Shown in pieces: positions 10,308 through 21,010 of a DNA stretch of 64,000 nt; positions within the stretch are counted from its first letter, which is position 1; the number at the start of each line of letters is the position of its first letter. Source of the DNA: Platanthera guangdongensis (taxonomy: Eukaryota; Streptophyta; Magnoliopsida; Asparagales; Orchidaceae); NCBI GenBank assembly GCA_039583875.1, contig CM077155.1:10267516-10331515 (forward strand). The letters run 5' to 3'. Made by a program: the position numbers and the translations under genes. The notes below the pieces were generated by a model that was not told the origin of the DNA, made no database searches, and saw only the letters and a program-made list of their open reading frames with translations.

Positions 10308-12347
10308 ATGAACCTTAGAACCCAAAGAATTCTTGGGTCCTTGATACTTGTTAGTTTGCAACCTGACAAAGCTACCTGCAGGCTTTCTAACAGGTAGTTT
10401 GCTACTCACTTTGGCACTAGCATTGTGCCAACAGTCCATTGCAAAGTGGCCCACCTTGCCACAACACCAACACTCAAACTTATTGTACCTTTGCTTAGGT
10501 ACTGTCTTTGCTGTCTTATCTACAGTTGACTTGTTGAGTGTTGGGGCTTTGCCCTTGGACTTTGACTTGGACTGATCAGTCTTTGCAGGTCTAGTAAATC
10601 CTAGTCCAGCTTTACCCTTGTGATGAACAAATTCATCAATTATGGGTAAAACTGTCTTAGGTTTAGAAAACCTAGCAACTAAGTCCTTCTCCTTATGAAG
10701 ATTAATCTCCAGACTCTTGATTTGATCATTCTTATAGGTGATAGTCCCCATCTGAATCACTGTAATGTGCTTCAGTCTGGCTATCTCATTAAGCTTTTGA
10801 TTAAAAGACTTCTCAAAATCAGTTGCCATAACTTTGAGATTAGCAATTTCCTTTGCCTGACTTTTGGCTAGGGACTTGCTCTTCTTATAAGCTTGCAACA
10901 GAACTTTACATTCATCTATCAGCTGATGAATATCTTCTTCAGACTCAGATACACTCTCATCACTTGATGAAGATGAATCTGATTCTGTACTGGCACAAGA
11001 AACTGAACTGGAAGAACAATGTTGTACCTTACTAGGTCCTGGCTGCTCCAGGATTTTGTCACTCTCTGTCAAAGCCATTAGCCCTTGGCATTGACTGTCT
11101 TCTTGTTCATATATAGAATCCATAATCTACATGAACTCTTCTTCTTCTGCTTCAGCAAACAGCTCAATATATGCCTCAGCATCTGACTCAGTTTCTGAAG
11201 AAGAAATATCTGACAGAGTCTTCTCCTTTTTGGCAACAAATGACTTTTCTTTCTTGCCTTTGAAATGAGTTTTCTTCCTGTCACTAGACTCCTTTCTCTT
11301 TTCTGGACAATCTGCAACAACATGGTCTTGTCTATTGTAGCAATAGCACACTATTTTTGAAAGTGTAGCTTTGCTGGACTTTGACTTTTTCTTGTCTTTC
11401 TTTGAAGACTTCTTTTTCTGATAAGAGTCTTCCTTTCCCTGTGAAGTAGATGGCCTTAACCTCCACTGTTTCTTTTTCAAGAATTTTTGAAAATGTCTAG
11501 TGAAGGCAGCAAAGTCCTCATCACTTTCACTGCTTTCTGACTTTGTACTTGCTGACTCTTCTGACTCAGTTTCAGCAACCTTTGGAGGTGAGGTTGGTGA
11601 CTTACCTCTGTACCTTCTGGGCGCTTCTGTTTTGAAGGCCACTGTCCTTTCCCTATGTTCAACTATTGTTGATTTCTCCTCTTCTTTCCTAACTGTCAAC
11701 TGCATTTCATAAGACAGCAGTTTGCCAAACAGTGTAGGAGGTGGAATTTCTGCCAGCTTAGCCATTTCTCTAATGGCACAGATCTTGGTGTCCCAATCTT
11801 TAGTTAGGGACCTTAGAAACTTGTCATTAAGTTCATAATTACTGAACTCTCTGCCATAGGACATGAGCTCATTCACTATCATATAGAACTTTTTATAGCA
11901 CTCAGTTATGCTATCAGCTTTTCCTTGTCTAAAACTTTCATACTCTTGATTTAGCAAGGATTTTCTGTCTTGCCTAACTTCTTCAGAACCCTCCATATAC
12001 ACAATTAGAGTTTCCCACATCTCTTTAGCTATCTTGCAGTGTATCAGATTCTGAAAAGTTGCATCATCTATGGCACTCACTATTATGTTCTGAGCCCTCT
12101 TATCCATGGTGGCTAGAACAATTTCATCCTTTGTCATTTCAGAGAAATCCTTTGATGTTCTCTGATTTGCATCTAGTACTGACACCTTCATGGGCACATA
12201 TGGCCCTTCCTTTACTATGATATAAATCCTAGGGTCTGAGGCTTCCATAAACAGCCTCACCCTTTCCTTCCATATGCCAAAGATTTCCTTTCTGCATATA
12301 GGTAATTTCATGGATCCTAATTCCTTATGATTTTCAGTGGAACCCAT
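10305..12347 (-). pseudogene. Element A gag (SIRE-type, two zinc knuckles)
   Basis: The 680-codon gag starts at 12347 (MGSTENHKELGS) about 90 bp after the primer-binding site. Residues 20-210 match the copia gag/UBN2 fold (ASDPRIYIIVKEGPYVPM, AKEMWETL, LLSYEMQL). A degenerate zinc knuckle (CYCYNRQDHVVADC) lies near residue 340. An in-frame TAG at 11127-11129 follows an acidic stretch, and the frame resumes immediately with MDSIYEQED. The second half holds a Ser/Glu-rich segment, a helical coiled-coil region and a canonical CCHC knuckle, CWCCGKVGHFAMDC (about 10440-10480). The product would form the particle and bind RNA. The TAG may be a decayed Gln or Trp codon; programmed readthrough cannot be excluded. 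Confidence 0.88.
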
Positions 12348-12437
12348 GGTTCTTGATTTTCTTGAATCTGTAATTTGACTTAGACTGAATCTGCCAATAG
12401 GATCTCCTCAGACTGTTAGTCCTTTTTGAGTAACCTC

Positions 12438-12449
12438 CCTCTGATACCA
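12438..12449 (-). other. Element A primer-binding site
   Basis: TGGTATCAGAGG on the minus strand, two bases inside the 5' LTR end. It matches the 3' end of initiator tRNA-Met and fixes the transcription direction of A. Confidence 0.92.
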
Positions 12450-13323
12450 CTTGAAAGATATAGTACCTAAACACCTAGAAGGGGGGGTGAATAGGTGACC
12501 AAATTCTTTTTAACTTTTAAGGCAGAATGCAACTTATAATTACAGAATTTAAGCTACTATTGCACAGCAATCACACAGCATTCACAGCAAACCACAATCA
12601 CAGCATACACAGAGTTTTATAGTGGTTCCCCAAGCTTTGGGTACATCCACTTTCCCCCTTCGCCTATCTAGCAGTGTACTAGATTAGGCCAAACTTCTCC
12701 ACTAACTCAGAACCCAAAACAGGCTCCTACACCTCAGGCCCAAGGCCCTACAACTCAGCTTTACCACAAAACTTACACTCAGCCACAAAGGCCTACACTC
12801 AGCCACCAAGCCCTACACTCAGCCGCCAAGGCCTACACTCAGCCACCAAGGCCTACACTCAGCCACCAAGGCCTACACTCAGAGATTTAACTCTCCTACC
12901 ATCAGCCTTTATAATTGCAGGCTTATAAGACTCAGATCCAAAGGATCCTATAAGATAAAAATGATTACAATAATGTTAACTCAACACCTCAGAGAATAGA
13001 GAGATGAGATGTGAGTTTCTTGATGAGTTCTTGGAAGAACTCAGCTGAAATCAATCTGACTTAGCTTTCTTCAAAGCTTCTTGAAAGTAGAACTCAATAA
13101 GATTGACTCCTTCTGCAGTTGATCCTTGATCTCTGCCACTTAGGATTCAGAATAAATCTGAACCCTTCTTCTCAGTCTGGTTCCAACAACTGATTTCTTG
13201 GATGGAGCTCTCTCTCTCCAACTTCTTAGATCTCCACGTGAAAGCTAGATCTTCTTCTTGTTAATGATCACTTGGACTTGTGTTCAATCTTCTCAACTCC
13301 TGTTTCTGTAGACTGTATAAGCC

Positions 13324-13331
13324 TATTTATA
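13324..13331 (-). promoter_or_regulatory. TATA box of the A 5' LTR
   Basis: TATAAATAGG on the minus strand, at the same place as in the 3' LTR. This is the likely promoter of the A genomic RNA. Confidence 0.78.
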
Positions 13332-13463
13332 GGCCTTCTTCATGGTAACCGGCTGGTCCGGTTCATAACTGTTTTCTAACAACTCTGACAGGTGTTGTAG
13401 ACCGGCTGGAACGACAGCTGTCAAGTCATCCAGTCAGTTCTTGAAAATTCTCTAACTGTCTGA

Positions 13464-14580
13464 AAGTGTCGAGACTTTCTGTCTTTAAGTGTCGACACTT
13501 ATAGACCAAGTGTCGACACAAGTTGTCTAAGTGTCGACAGTAGTCTACAAGGTGTCGACACAACTCCTTATGTTGTAATTTCTATGTCTCGACACAGCTT
13601 CTTCTTCAGGTGTCGACACTGATAATGTGTGTCGACACAAGTCCTTGTACTTCAGTGTTTTGCTGAATTCTTCTAAGTGTTGACACAACACCTTTGTGTC
13701 GACACATATTCATGTGTTGATCTTGTCAGTGTCGACACTGCTTCTTGGTGTCGACACTTGTCTTCAGTGTTGATACTTGCTGAGTGTCGACACAGCTCCA
13801 TGTGTCGACACTTGATTTTTCTATTGAGACTTCAGCTGAGTGTCGACACATCCCCTTAGTGTCGACACTTGTACTTAGAATATTTTGTTGATCTTGCTGT
13901 TCTTCGCTAAGTGTCGACACAGCTCCATGTGTCGACGCTTTCTTCAAGTGTTGAGTCTTTAGCTGAGTGTCGACACATACTGTCTTGTGTCGACACTTTA
14001 TTTAAGTGCTGACTCTTCTGTTGTGTGTCGACACTTTGTTCTGGGTGTCGACACTTACTTCAAGTGCTGACTCTTCTGTTGTGTGTCGACACATTGTTCT
14101 GGGTGTCGACACTTACTTCAAGTGTTGACTCTTCTGTTGTGTGTCGACACATTGTTCTGGGTGTCGACACTTACTTCAAGTGCTGACTCTTCTGTTGACT
14201 GTCGACACATTGTTCTGGGTGTCGACACTTACTTCAAGTGTTGACGCTTCTGTTGAGTGTCGACACATTTTTCTGGGTGTCGACACTTATACTTAGTCTC
14301 TGCTAACTTTTGCTGAGTGTCGACACAGCTCCAAGTGTCGACACTTTCTGGTGTAGACACAGTTCTTCTAGGTGTCGACACTGCTGCTAAGTGTCGACAC
14401 ATCTTTACTGCACTTTTCTTCACTGAGTGTCGACACAGCTCCTTGTGTCGACACTTTCTGTCTGGTGTCGACTCAGCATCCCTGGTGTCGACACAATGAC
14501 TCCAAGTGTCGACACTGCTTGCCTGGGTGTCGACGCAAGTCTTCTTAAGTGTCGAAACTTTCCCTCTGGGTGTCGACACA
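13464..14580. repeat. Array of GTGTCGACAC palindromes in the A 5' LTR
   Basis: Motif positions and spacers follow the 3' LTR array nearly one for one. Individual motifs have mutated differently in the two LTRs (for example intact in one, gtgtcgacag or gtgtcgaaac in the other), consistent with independent decay after insertion. Confidence 0.93.
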
Positions 14581-14724
14581 TGGACTTAGAAACTTTTTGC
14601 TTCATTCCTGCAAATACTTAACCTACACAAGTAACTCAAAGTACATCAAATACATTTTGATGTATATCATTGAGTTGGGTGAGGCTTCTTCAAATCAGGT
14701 ACATTTAAACCAATGTACCCAACA

Positions 14725-15583
14725 ATCTCCCCCTATTTGGAGAAGTCATAACCCTTAGTCAATGATATACACCATTCATAATTAAATTACAAAATGATGT
14801 AAAGCAGGATTATATACAGCAGGGTAAATATAAACATGTATCAATCACACATGTATTCATAGACATCATCATAGAACAAATATGAAATAGACATAGACAT
14901 CATCATAGAACAAATATGAAATAGACATAGACATCATCACAGAACAAATATGAAATAGATTTAACATATAACACATTGTTCTAATATCTGTCATATTCAT
15001 TTTCAGAAGTTCACAAAATGTTTTACATCAAAAAGATTACAAAGTAAACTTCAAGAAAATTCTAATTCTATTTCTGTTCTGGCTCCTTAATCACTATTCC
15101 TTTTCCAGCTTGAACTTTGCTTGAACAGGAGCTTCAGCAACTTCAGCATCAGCATGCTTCTTGCCTTTCAAGTCTTTCTTCTTAAGCTCTTCTGCTTTAA
15201 TCTTCTGCCTTTCAAAGTAATGGTAAGGCTTAGGAAAGTACTTGCTAGGCTCCTGAGTAGTAGGAGGTAGCTTTCCCATCTTGGCCTTCCTTCTATATTG
15301 AACTATTGCCTCCTGTCTTGACTCATGTTTTCTCCATTCAGCCTCAGAAAACCATTTGTTCCTGTCATGCACATTATCTTTGGCAGCTTTCCAGGCAGTC
15401 AATATAATGTTTCTAGAGGTAGGGCTCCACTGCTCAAAGTCTGGTCTTTGTTCAGCTTGTTCCCTAAACCTCTTCTTAGACAATCTAGTCTCTTCTTCTT
15501 CTTTCTGCAGTGCTTCTTGCATAGCTTCAAAAATAGGTTGAACAACTTTCTCAATAATGACATTGTCCTTACCCCCAGGTGGG
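14725..15583 (-). mobile_element. Second, truncated internal region of element A (tandem copy)
   Basis: This stretch repeats 3509-4366 almost exactly: polypurine tract, 34-bp tandem repeats, and the C-terminal part of ORF2. The ORF2 reading frame (15583 down to 15094) keeps WSPTSRNIILTAW and YFPKPYHYFER and runs through codons that are broken in the main copy. The copy stops abruptly at a TATAC shared with element B (15584-15588). With the preceding LTR it forms LTR-INT-LTR-INT(partial), the product expected from unequal recombination followed by deletion. Confidence 0.9.
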
Positions 15584-15887
15584 TATACAGCGGCCGGCCA
15601 AGCCGTCACTCTTCTTATGGACGGATTAAAAAGGAACACTGATACTCTCACAATCGTAAATCAGAATGCTCATGTCGTAGCAAATAACATTCAAAAGTTT
15701 GATGGCAATATGGTAACTCTCAACACCAATCAACAAGCCTTGGTCACTGAATTCTCCAGGACTACAGAGCATATTGATGAGTCACTGCATTCTTATGCAA
15801 ACTCCATTGCAGTCGAAGCCAAAAAGGGGGAGAAAGAATATATAGCTAAGATGGCCGAGCTTCGGGAAATCACGATCAAAAACTATG
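15584..15887 (+). pseudogene. Element B ORF2, middle fragment
   Basis: ORF2 of B resumes here, in the coiled-coil part matching 40162-40460 of element C (GQAVTLLM, NQNAHVVANNIQKFDGNMV, AVEAKKGEKEYIAKMAELRE). The open frame runs to 15973, but the residues after about 15887 are not ORF2. By comparison with C, roughly 750 bp carrying the conserved C-terminal motif are deleted, and the frame reads through the 3' untranslated region. About 438 bp of B equivalent to C 39724-40161 are also missing at the junction with A. Confidence 0.82.
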
Positions 15888-15995
15888 TTGATCTGTGTGC
15901 CTATATTTTCTTGTGCCGCATCTTTATATTCTCTATGTTGTATATATTATTTGGTTGGTGGTATTCATCTTAGATAGTAGGATTTTGGCTTCGTC

Positions 15996-16009
15996 AAATA
16001 GGGGGAGAT
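15996..16009 (+). other. Element B polypurine tract
   Basis: AAATAGGGGGAGAT directly precedes the TGTTGGG start of the B 3' LTR. It is identical in layout to C. Confidence 0.88.
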
Positions 16010-16344
16010 TGTTGGGTATTGTATCCACAATTACCTGGATTTGAGGAAGTCACCTGTCAAGCTAAGATGAATTCACAATGTATTTGATACAATCTTTCAA
16101 GTTGTGCTTGCAGTTATTCTACGCTAAGTGCACACCAATGTCAGGGTGCAGTAGGTCAATATACACGGGTCTGCACGACGTAATCCCTTGTTGAGCAGAT
16201 CAGTGTGTTGGCCTACGTGTACTCTCTCTATTGGAGTGTACTTATTTTCAAGTACAGGGGTGTGTCAAGGCAAGAGCAGACAAGGAGCAAGGATGGGTCA
16301 AGGAGCACCTCATTGGTGGAAAGACGAAAACTCGTCTAAGTATA

Positions 16345-16650
16345 AATCGACGAGAATCACCAAGTGATTCTCGCCGAATCGTCGAGAATCATTGGCTGAT
16401 TCTCGCCGACTCGATCCGGCTACTTCAAAGCGAGCAACCCTGATTCTAAGTAAGAATCGACGAGAATCGATTCTAGTGATTCTCTCCAAATCGTCGAGAA
16501 TCACTGGCTGATTCTCGCCGTCTCGACCCGGCTAAATCAGTGCATGCAACCAAGTCAACTTCGACGAGAATCATCTTTGATTCTCGCCGAATCGTCGAGA
16601 ATCACCTTTGATTCTCGACGATTCGACGAGACTCACTTTCGATTCTCGCT
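16345..16650. repeat. Inverted GATTCTCGNCGA repeats in the B LTR
   Basis: Alternating forward and reverse copies of TCGNCGAGAATCA, giving many short inverted repeats. Copies are more decayed than in C. The array lies about 125 bp upstream of the TATA box. Confidence 0.88.
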
Positions 16651-16775
16651 GATTTTGACTGGGGCAATTTTTCTGGAAACAGCTGGACCGGATTCTGCCG
16701 CTGGCACTGTGTTGAACCGGAACTAGGGTTTCCTTCAGGTGGGACCCACAACGGTCATTTAGGAGTATACTTGTG

Positions 16776-16783
16776 TATAAATA
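16776..16783 (+). promoter_or_regulatory. TATA box of the B 3' LTR
   Basis: TATAAATA within gtgtataaatacacg, downstream of the inverted-repeat array. Confidence 0.75.
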
Positions 16784-17594
16784 CACGCGTATTTTTGAAC
16801 AGTAAACACACGGAGAAAAAGACGAAACACGGGCCGCGACGTGACCTAGATCGCGAGTTCCGCTCCGCCGTCGCCGTTGCCGCTCGAGAGAGTTGATCGC
16901 CGGTCTTGATCGTGGTTTCTTCCAGATCTCCCGTCGACAGAAGCTTAGCCTAGCTTAGCGTCTCACGTGTCTAACCGGAGATCCCTTGTCTCTTGATTTG
17001 TTGATCGGGAAAACCTTCCCCGTCCGAATCGATCGAGACGATTGATCCTAGTGTGACCGTTGGAAGACCTAGCTAGCTTCGCTACGAAGTTTGGATCTCC
17101 AAAGTACAGCAGCCGCACATCGTTGTCGCCGCCGATCCCGTGAACCAAGCCGCCGCCCATCTTGCCGCCGCCGGTTCCGGGGAGATTCTCTCCAAGAGAG
17201 ATCTAGGGTTGTGGACTCTTCGTGGACTTCAAGAACACGTCGTCTACGAAGAGGGACACCTTAGTCTCCAAAAGTAGTTTGTATTTCTTGTACATTCTAG
17301 TTTATTTTTGTTGTAACGGAACGTTGGTTCCTAGTTGTAAGGGTTGGGTGCAACCCGTGTTGTGGGAGTGTTGACTCCTACGTGTGGAAGGGTTACTTCT
17401 GATAGTGCAAGGATTGGATTTCAATCCTGTTGGTGAAGAGACCGAGTCGTCCCTTGTTGGGATATAGGCCGAAGGGGAAAAGTGGATGTACCCAAATCGG
17501 GGAACCACTATAAATTGTTTGTGTGCTTTCTGTGCTATGCTGTTTTATTTTCTAGTGCAGGTACAATTTCAAATTCCGCAAAAACGCTGCATGT

Positions 17595-17620
17595 CACCTA
17601 TCCCCCCCCCCCCATAGGTG
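17595..17620 (+). other. CACCTA-C(n)-TAGGTG hairpin near the end of the B LTR
   Basis: Arms CACCTA (17595-17600) and TAGGTG (17615-17620) around about 12 C residues, 28 bp before the LTR end. Confidence 0.75.
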
Positions 17621-17648
17621 AATATAGTTGATACTAGGTGGACTTTCA

Positions 17649-18482
17649 CAAGTGAATTGGGCTTGAGCTTGAGTTAGCCCATTTGGGCTACCTTGACCCA
17701 AATCTAGGCTACGGTTAATTTAGGTCAATTTTGTCTTTGAGGTTGGCCCAAATGGGTCCTTCGTGACCCATTGGCCTCCCCTAAGGCCTAGGTAGGGTTG
17801 TCTTGGCCCTTTGGAGGTCACTTGACCCTTTGGCAGTGCACTTGACCAATTTAGGGCTAGAGTTGACTTTGGTCAACTTAGCCTTTTTTGGTTGGCCCCA
17901 ATACTTCCTTGGTGACCCATTGGCCTCTCACTAGGTTTATGAAGGTATGTGTGGGGTCCACTTAGCTAAGGGAACTTCAATTGGCCCTTGTGCAGGTCAC
18001 TTTGACCCAATGTAGGTTAGGTTGACTCATTTAGGGTTAGAGTTGACTTTGGTCAACTTAGCCTCTTGGGTGGACCCCAATGGGTCCTAGGTGACCCATT
18101 GACCTCACTCTAGGATTAGGTGGGCTTGGGTGGGGTCCACTTGGCTTGGGGATGGTCAATTGACCCTAAGTAGGTTAGTTTGACCCATTTAGGGTTAGGG
18201 TTGACTTGGGTCAATTTCACCCCTTTGACTGCCCTCCACGGGTCCTTAGTGCTCTAATGGATCCTACAATGTGTTGATGAGTCCACGGTGGGGTCTTGAA
18301 GTCTTGGTGAAGCCCCATGGTTATCTTAAACTAAGGTTCATGAATTTACTATTTGCAGACCATAGTGGTCTCACCCACATTCTTAGGTTTTCTTGGTCTT
18401 CTTGGGCTTCCTAGGGTTTGGTCATGACCTAGTCATGGCCAAAACTACTCTTAGGGGTCTAGTTGAAAATGGGATGTTACAG
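17649..18482 (-). repeat. J: Tekay/Del-type LTR fragment (minus strand)
   Basis: The reverse complement begins TGTAACATCCC and matches the first 800 bp of the G LTRs (27260 onward and 52178 onward), including the gctcaagccc block and a dense run of ggtcaa/ttgacc motifs. The fragment is cut at 17649 by insertion of B. The bases beyond 18482 show no polypurine tract, so 18482 looks like the outer end of a 5' or solo LTR. Confidence 0.8.
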
Positions 18483-20074
18483 AGGTTTTGAATGTTGCGA
18501 AAAATGAAAAGAAAATGCCAATAAACTACTCTGATGCAACGCCGCTATGCGATGCTTCGCCATGCGAGTTGGAAGACTATACGGGCCACTATGCACCAAA
18601 TCGTAAGGCGGATGGATGAGTAGGCTTGCGGATGAGGTGGTTAGAATGGTTAGAATGGCTTACGGATGAGGTGGTTACTATACGGGCCACTATGCACCAA
18701 ATCGCAATCGCTAGAGCGGCAAAATAAGCTGCGGTGGTGGATGGAAAAATAGGTGCTACTCAAGCAAATAAAGTAGTAAATCCATACAAGCTCACATAGA
18801 CATGAAACTAATATTGATTACAACTAAAGTGCACATCATCAAAATAAATAGATTTAAACACTGATATCCATCAAGAAATCAAGAACAAGTCAAGAGATCG
18901 ACCGAATCCGGAGGCTCGTCGAGGGGTCGCGGAAGGAATCGTCGGGTTCTCAATCCGCGTCCAAGCTCGGTCCTCAACTATGTCCGGGGTAGAGAAGGGC
19001 TGTCACTACCTTCTAATGGACCCGTCTTATTCGTGTCACGAGGTGGATGAAATTTGAAAGCTTCCCTTTGCTTGCTGGTTAAGGCGCCAAACCATGAAAT
19101 GGAGCATAGTTGATGAAGGAGAAGGCCGAGAGCAAGCACCAGCAAGGTATAGGCTTTGCGAGCATGGACGGAGCTTCTCTCCTTTGTGGAAGATGGAGGG
19201 CGGAGGCGGAAGGGTGGAGCTTTGCCCTAAAATGGCGGCTGGAATGGCTCCCGATGAAGCTCTTCTTAATGGAGGAAAATCTGCGCTTTAAATAGAAGCA
19301 TGTCAGAAAAATAGGCACGCACGGTCTGGAGCACGATCGTGTGCTAACCGTGCGTTATTAACTTCCAGGCCAAGCTTGCGGAAGATGAACTGTTGACCCG
19401 TGCGTTTTTCTTCGCGCACGGGCGGTTCCTCCCGTGCGGGAAGTAAATCGCACGGTTAAAAATAGAGCGCTGGAAAACAAGACACAACAGGGGAACCGTG
19501 CGTTTTACTCGCGCATGGGCGCTGCCGCCCGTGCGTGAACAAAGCGCACAATTAACCATAGAAAGGAACTAACTAGAAAGCTACATGAAAACCGTGTGTT
19601 TCCTTCACGCACGGTTATGATGAAACCGTGCGCTAACCGTGCGTGATGATCGTCGGACTCAGCCCGACGAAATTCGTCGAGCTCAACTCGACGTTCTTCC
19701 AGCAAAACAAAACGCACGATCAGGCACAAACCAAGCGTGAAAGAAATGCATGACCGTGCATTTTCCTCAAACCTGAATTCCAGACTTGGGGAAAACACAT
19801 CACCTGCATAACAAATAAAGCAAAAAGAGGACCTTCCAAGAATGCAGAAATGCAACAAAAGTAACTGAAAAGAGCCCCTGGGTAGCACCATGTGCTTACC
19901 CCCAACAACAGAATGCGCAATTGAACACCACATGGGCCAAAACAATGCACTTAGCGTGAAAAACTGTATAAATAAAGAAAAATCAATGATAACATACTAA
20001 AAGTGAAGTACAAGTTCGTGAAAAACTAGCCCAGATGAGTCTAAAAAACCCTATATAGATAGGACTCATCAAAA
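18483..20074. other. K: unclassified block with GC-rich CGTGCG repeats, probable decayed LTR
   Basis: There is no recognisable coding sequence. From 19310 to 19660 the sequence is full of accgtgcg / cgcacgg motifs in both orientations, alternating with tcgtcga. On the minus strand a CTATTTAAAG box (about 19283-19292) lies just downstream of these repeats, which resembles the array-then-TATA layout of the other LTRs. A short inverted repeat (gatgagtc at about 20034 and gactcatc at about 20063) closes the block where the D gag begins. I infer a degraded LTR of another family, but no partner LTR or primer site was found. Bases 18483-19310 show nothing I can name. Confidence 0.35.
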
Positions 20075-21010
20075 ACTCTGGCCAAGGAGATTAAATCACT
20101 CAAGGCTGAATAGAGCACTTTGAGAGAGGAAGTCTCCAAGGCGGACTCACTCAAAGAGAATTTCAATGCTGCTATTGAAGAGTATAATAAGGCTCTCGAG
20201 CACCTATACCTAAAGGAGAAGATCATCAAAGAATTGGAAGAACAACTTACAGCGGAAAAGAAACTTGTTGAAAGTTTCTCCAAGCCCAAGACTGTCCTTC
20301 ATTTTGTTGCTGAATTCTCAGCTCAGGCCAAATGTGCTGGCTTAGGATATGTTGATGCTCCTAGTAAATCATTTAGGAGAAATAAGGCTCAAAGGAAGAA
20401 TAAGGCGGCCAAGAATGCTTTGGTCAAGGAGAAAGGGAAAGCTCCTCAAGATCAGACCTCATTCAAAAAGGTCATCTTTCCAACAAACGAGTTTGATCTT
20501 GATTCGTCCTACAGTCACTTTGCTAGGCCTACTTATGTAGAGTCCAAGTCTCGGTACTAAGGAGTGAACCGTCCCCGAAACTTTGGTGAAAGTGTCTTCA
20601 AGGCACCTTATTAGGAGATTACTCTTCAGAGCTATGACCCTTATAATCATGGTCATAACATCAATAAAGCACCAAAAGTAAAACCCATTGTGGAAAATCC
20701 TCTTAAGGAGAGGAAGCCGTGTTAATGCCATCACCATGAAGCATCTACCTTCAAAACTGCTACCCCTGCTAGACCACACTCTCAAAATGTCAAGCAGGAG
20801 AAATTCAGGCAAAGATACAATAGATTTAACTGTTGGTGTTGCGGCAAAGTTGATCACTTTTCCATTGATTGCTGGTTTAACCCCAGAAATTATGTTACTC
20901 CTCAAGTTAATAATGTGACAAAGACCACTCATAATTTTAATACATGTAGGGGGAGTATGATAACTAGAGACCAAAGACCCAAACGAGTTTGGGTGCCTAA
21001 GGCATACTGA
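20075..21010 (+). pseudogene. Element D gag, C-terminal part
   Basis: The fragment starts in the coiled-coil region equivalent to the middle of the second half of gag in A. It includes VESFSKPKTVLHFVAEF and a lysine-rich linker, and the CCHC knuckle CWCCGKVDHFSIDC at about 20838-20879. The frame closes with the PKRVWVPK motif and TGA at 21008-21010, the normal gag end in this lineage. Three or more stops and at least one frameshift interrupt it (for example after SRY at about 20560). Confidence 0.82.

Larger units (their letters stand above)
1233..14724 (-). mobile_element. Element A: SIRE/Maximus-type Ty1-copia retrotransposon
   Basis: This is a full-length element on the minus strand. On the plus strand it reads 3' LTR (1233-3508), polypurine tract, ORF2 (3975-6647), repeat array (6716-7125), pol (7159-10304), gag (10305-12347), primer-binding site (12438-12449) and 5' LTR (12452-14724). 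LTR ends are TG...CA. The domain order protease-integrase-RT-RNase H is that of Ty1-copia. A long gag with two zinc-knuckle regions and a further frame after pol indicate the SIRE/Maximus lineage. All integrase, RT and RNase H catalytic residues are present. Damage is limited to one frameshift and a few in-frame stops, so this is one of the younger elements here. A second partial internal region follows its 5' LTR. Confidence 0.93.
12452..14724 (-). repeat. Element A 5' LTR
   Basis: The 2273-bp partner of 1233-3508. It has the same 20-bp repeat (12773-12884), TATA box, palindrome array and poly-C hairpin (12472-12497). On its outer side it is followed by another A internal region starting with the polypurine tract, not by host DNA. 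The LTR is therefore shared by two element copies in tandem. Confidence 0.95.
16010..17648 (+). repeat. Element B 3' LTR
   Basis: The 1639-bp LTR, TGTTGGG...GACTTTCA, is clearly the same family as the C LTRs (34161-35804 and 41332-42978) but with many differences, so B and C are separate insertions. It contains the palindromic GATTCTCGCCGA array, a TATA box and the poly-C hairpin. The 5 bp after it, CAAGT, should be the right target duplication; its partner lies left of the window. Confidence 0.93.
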
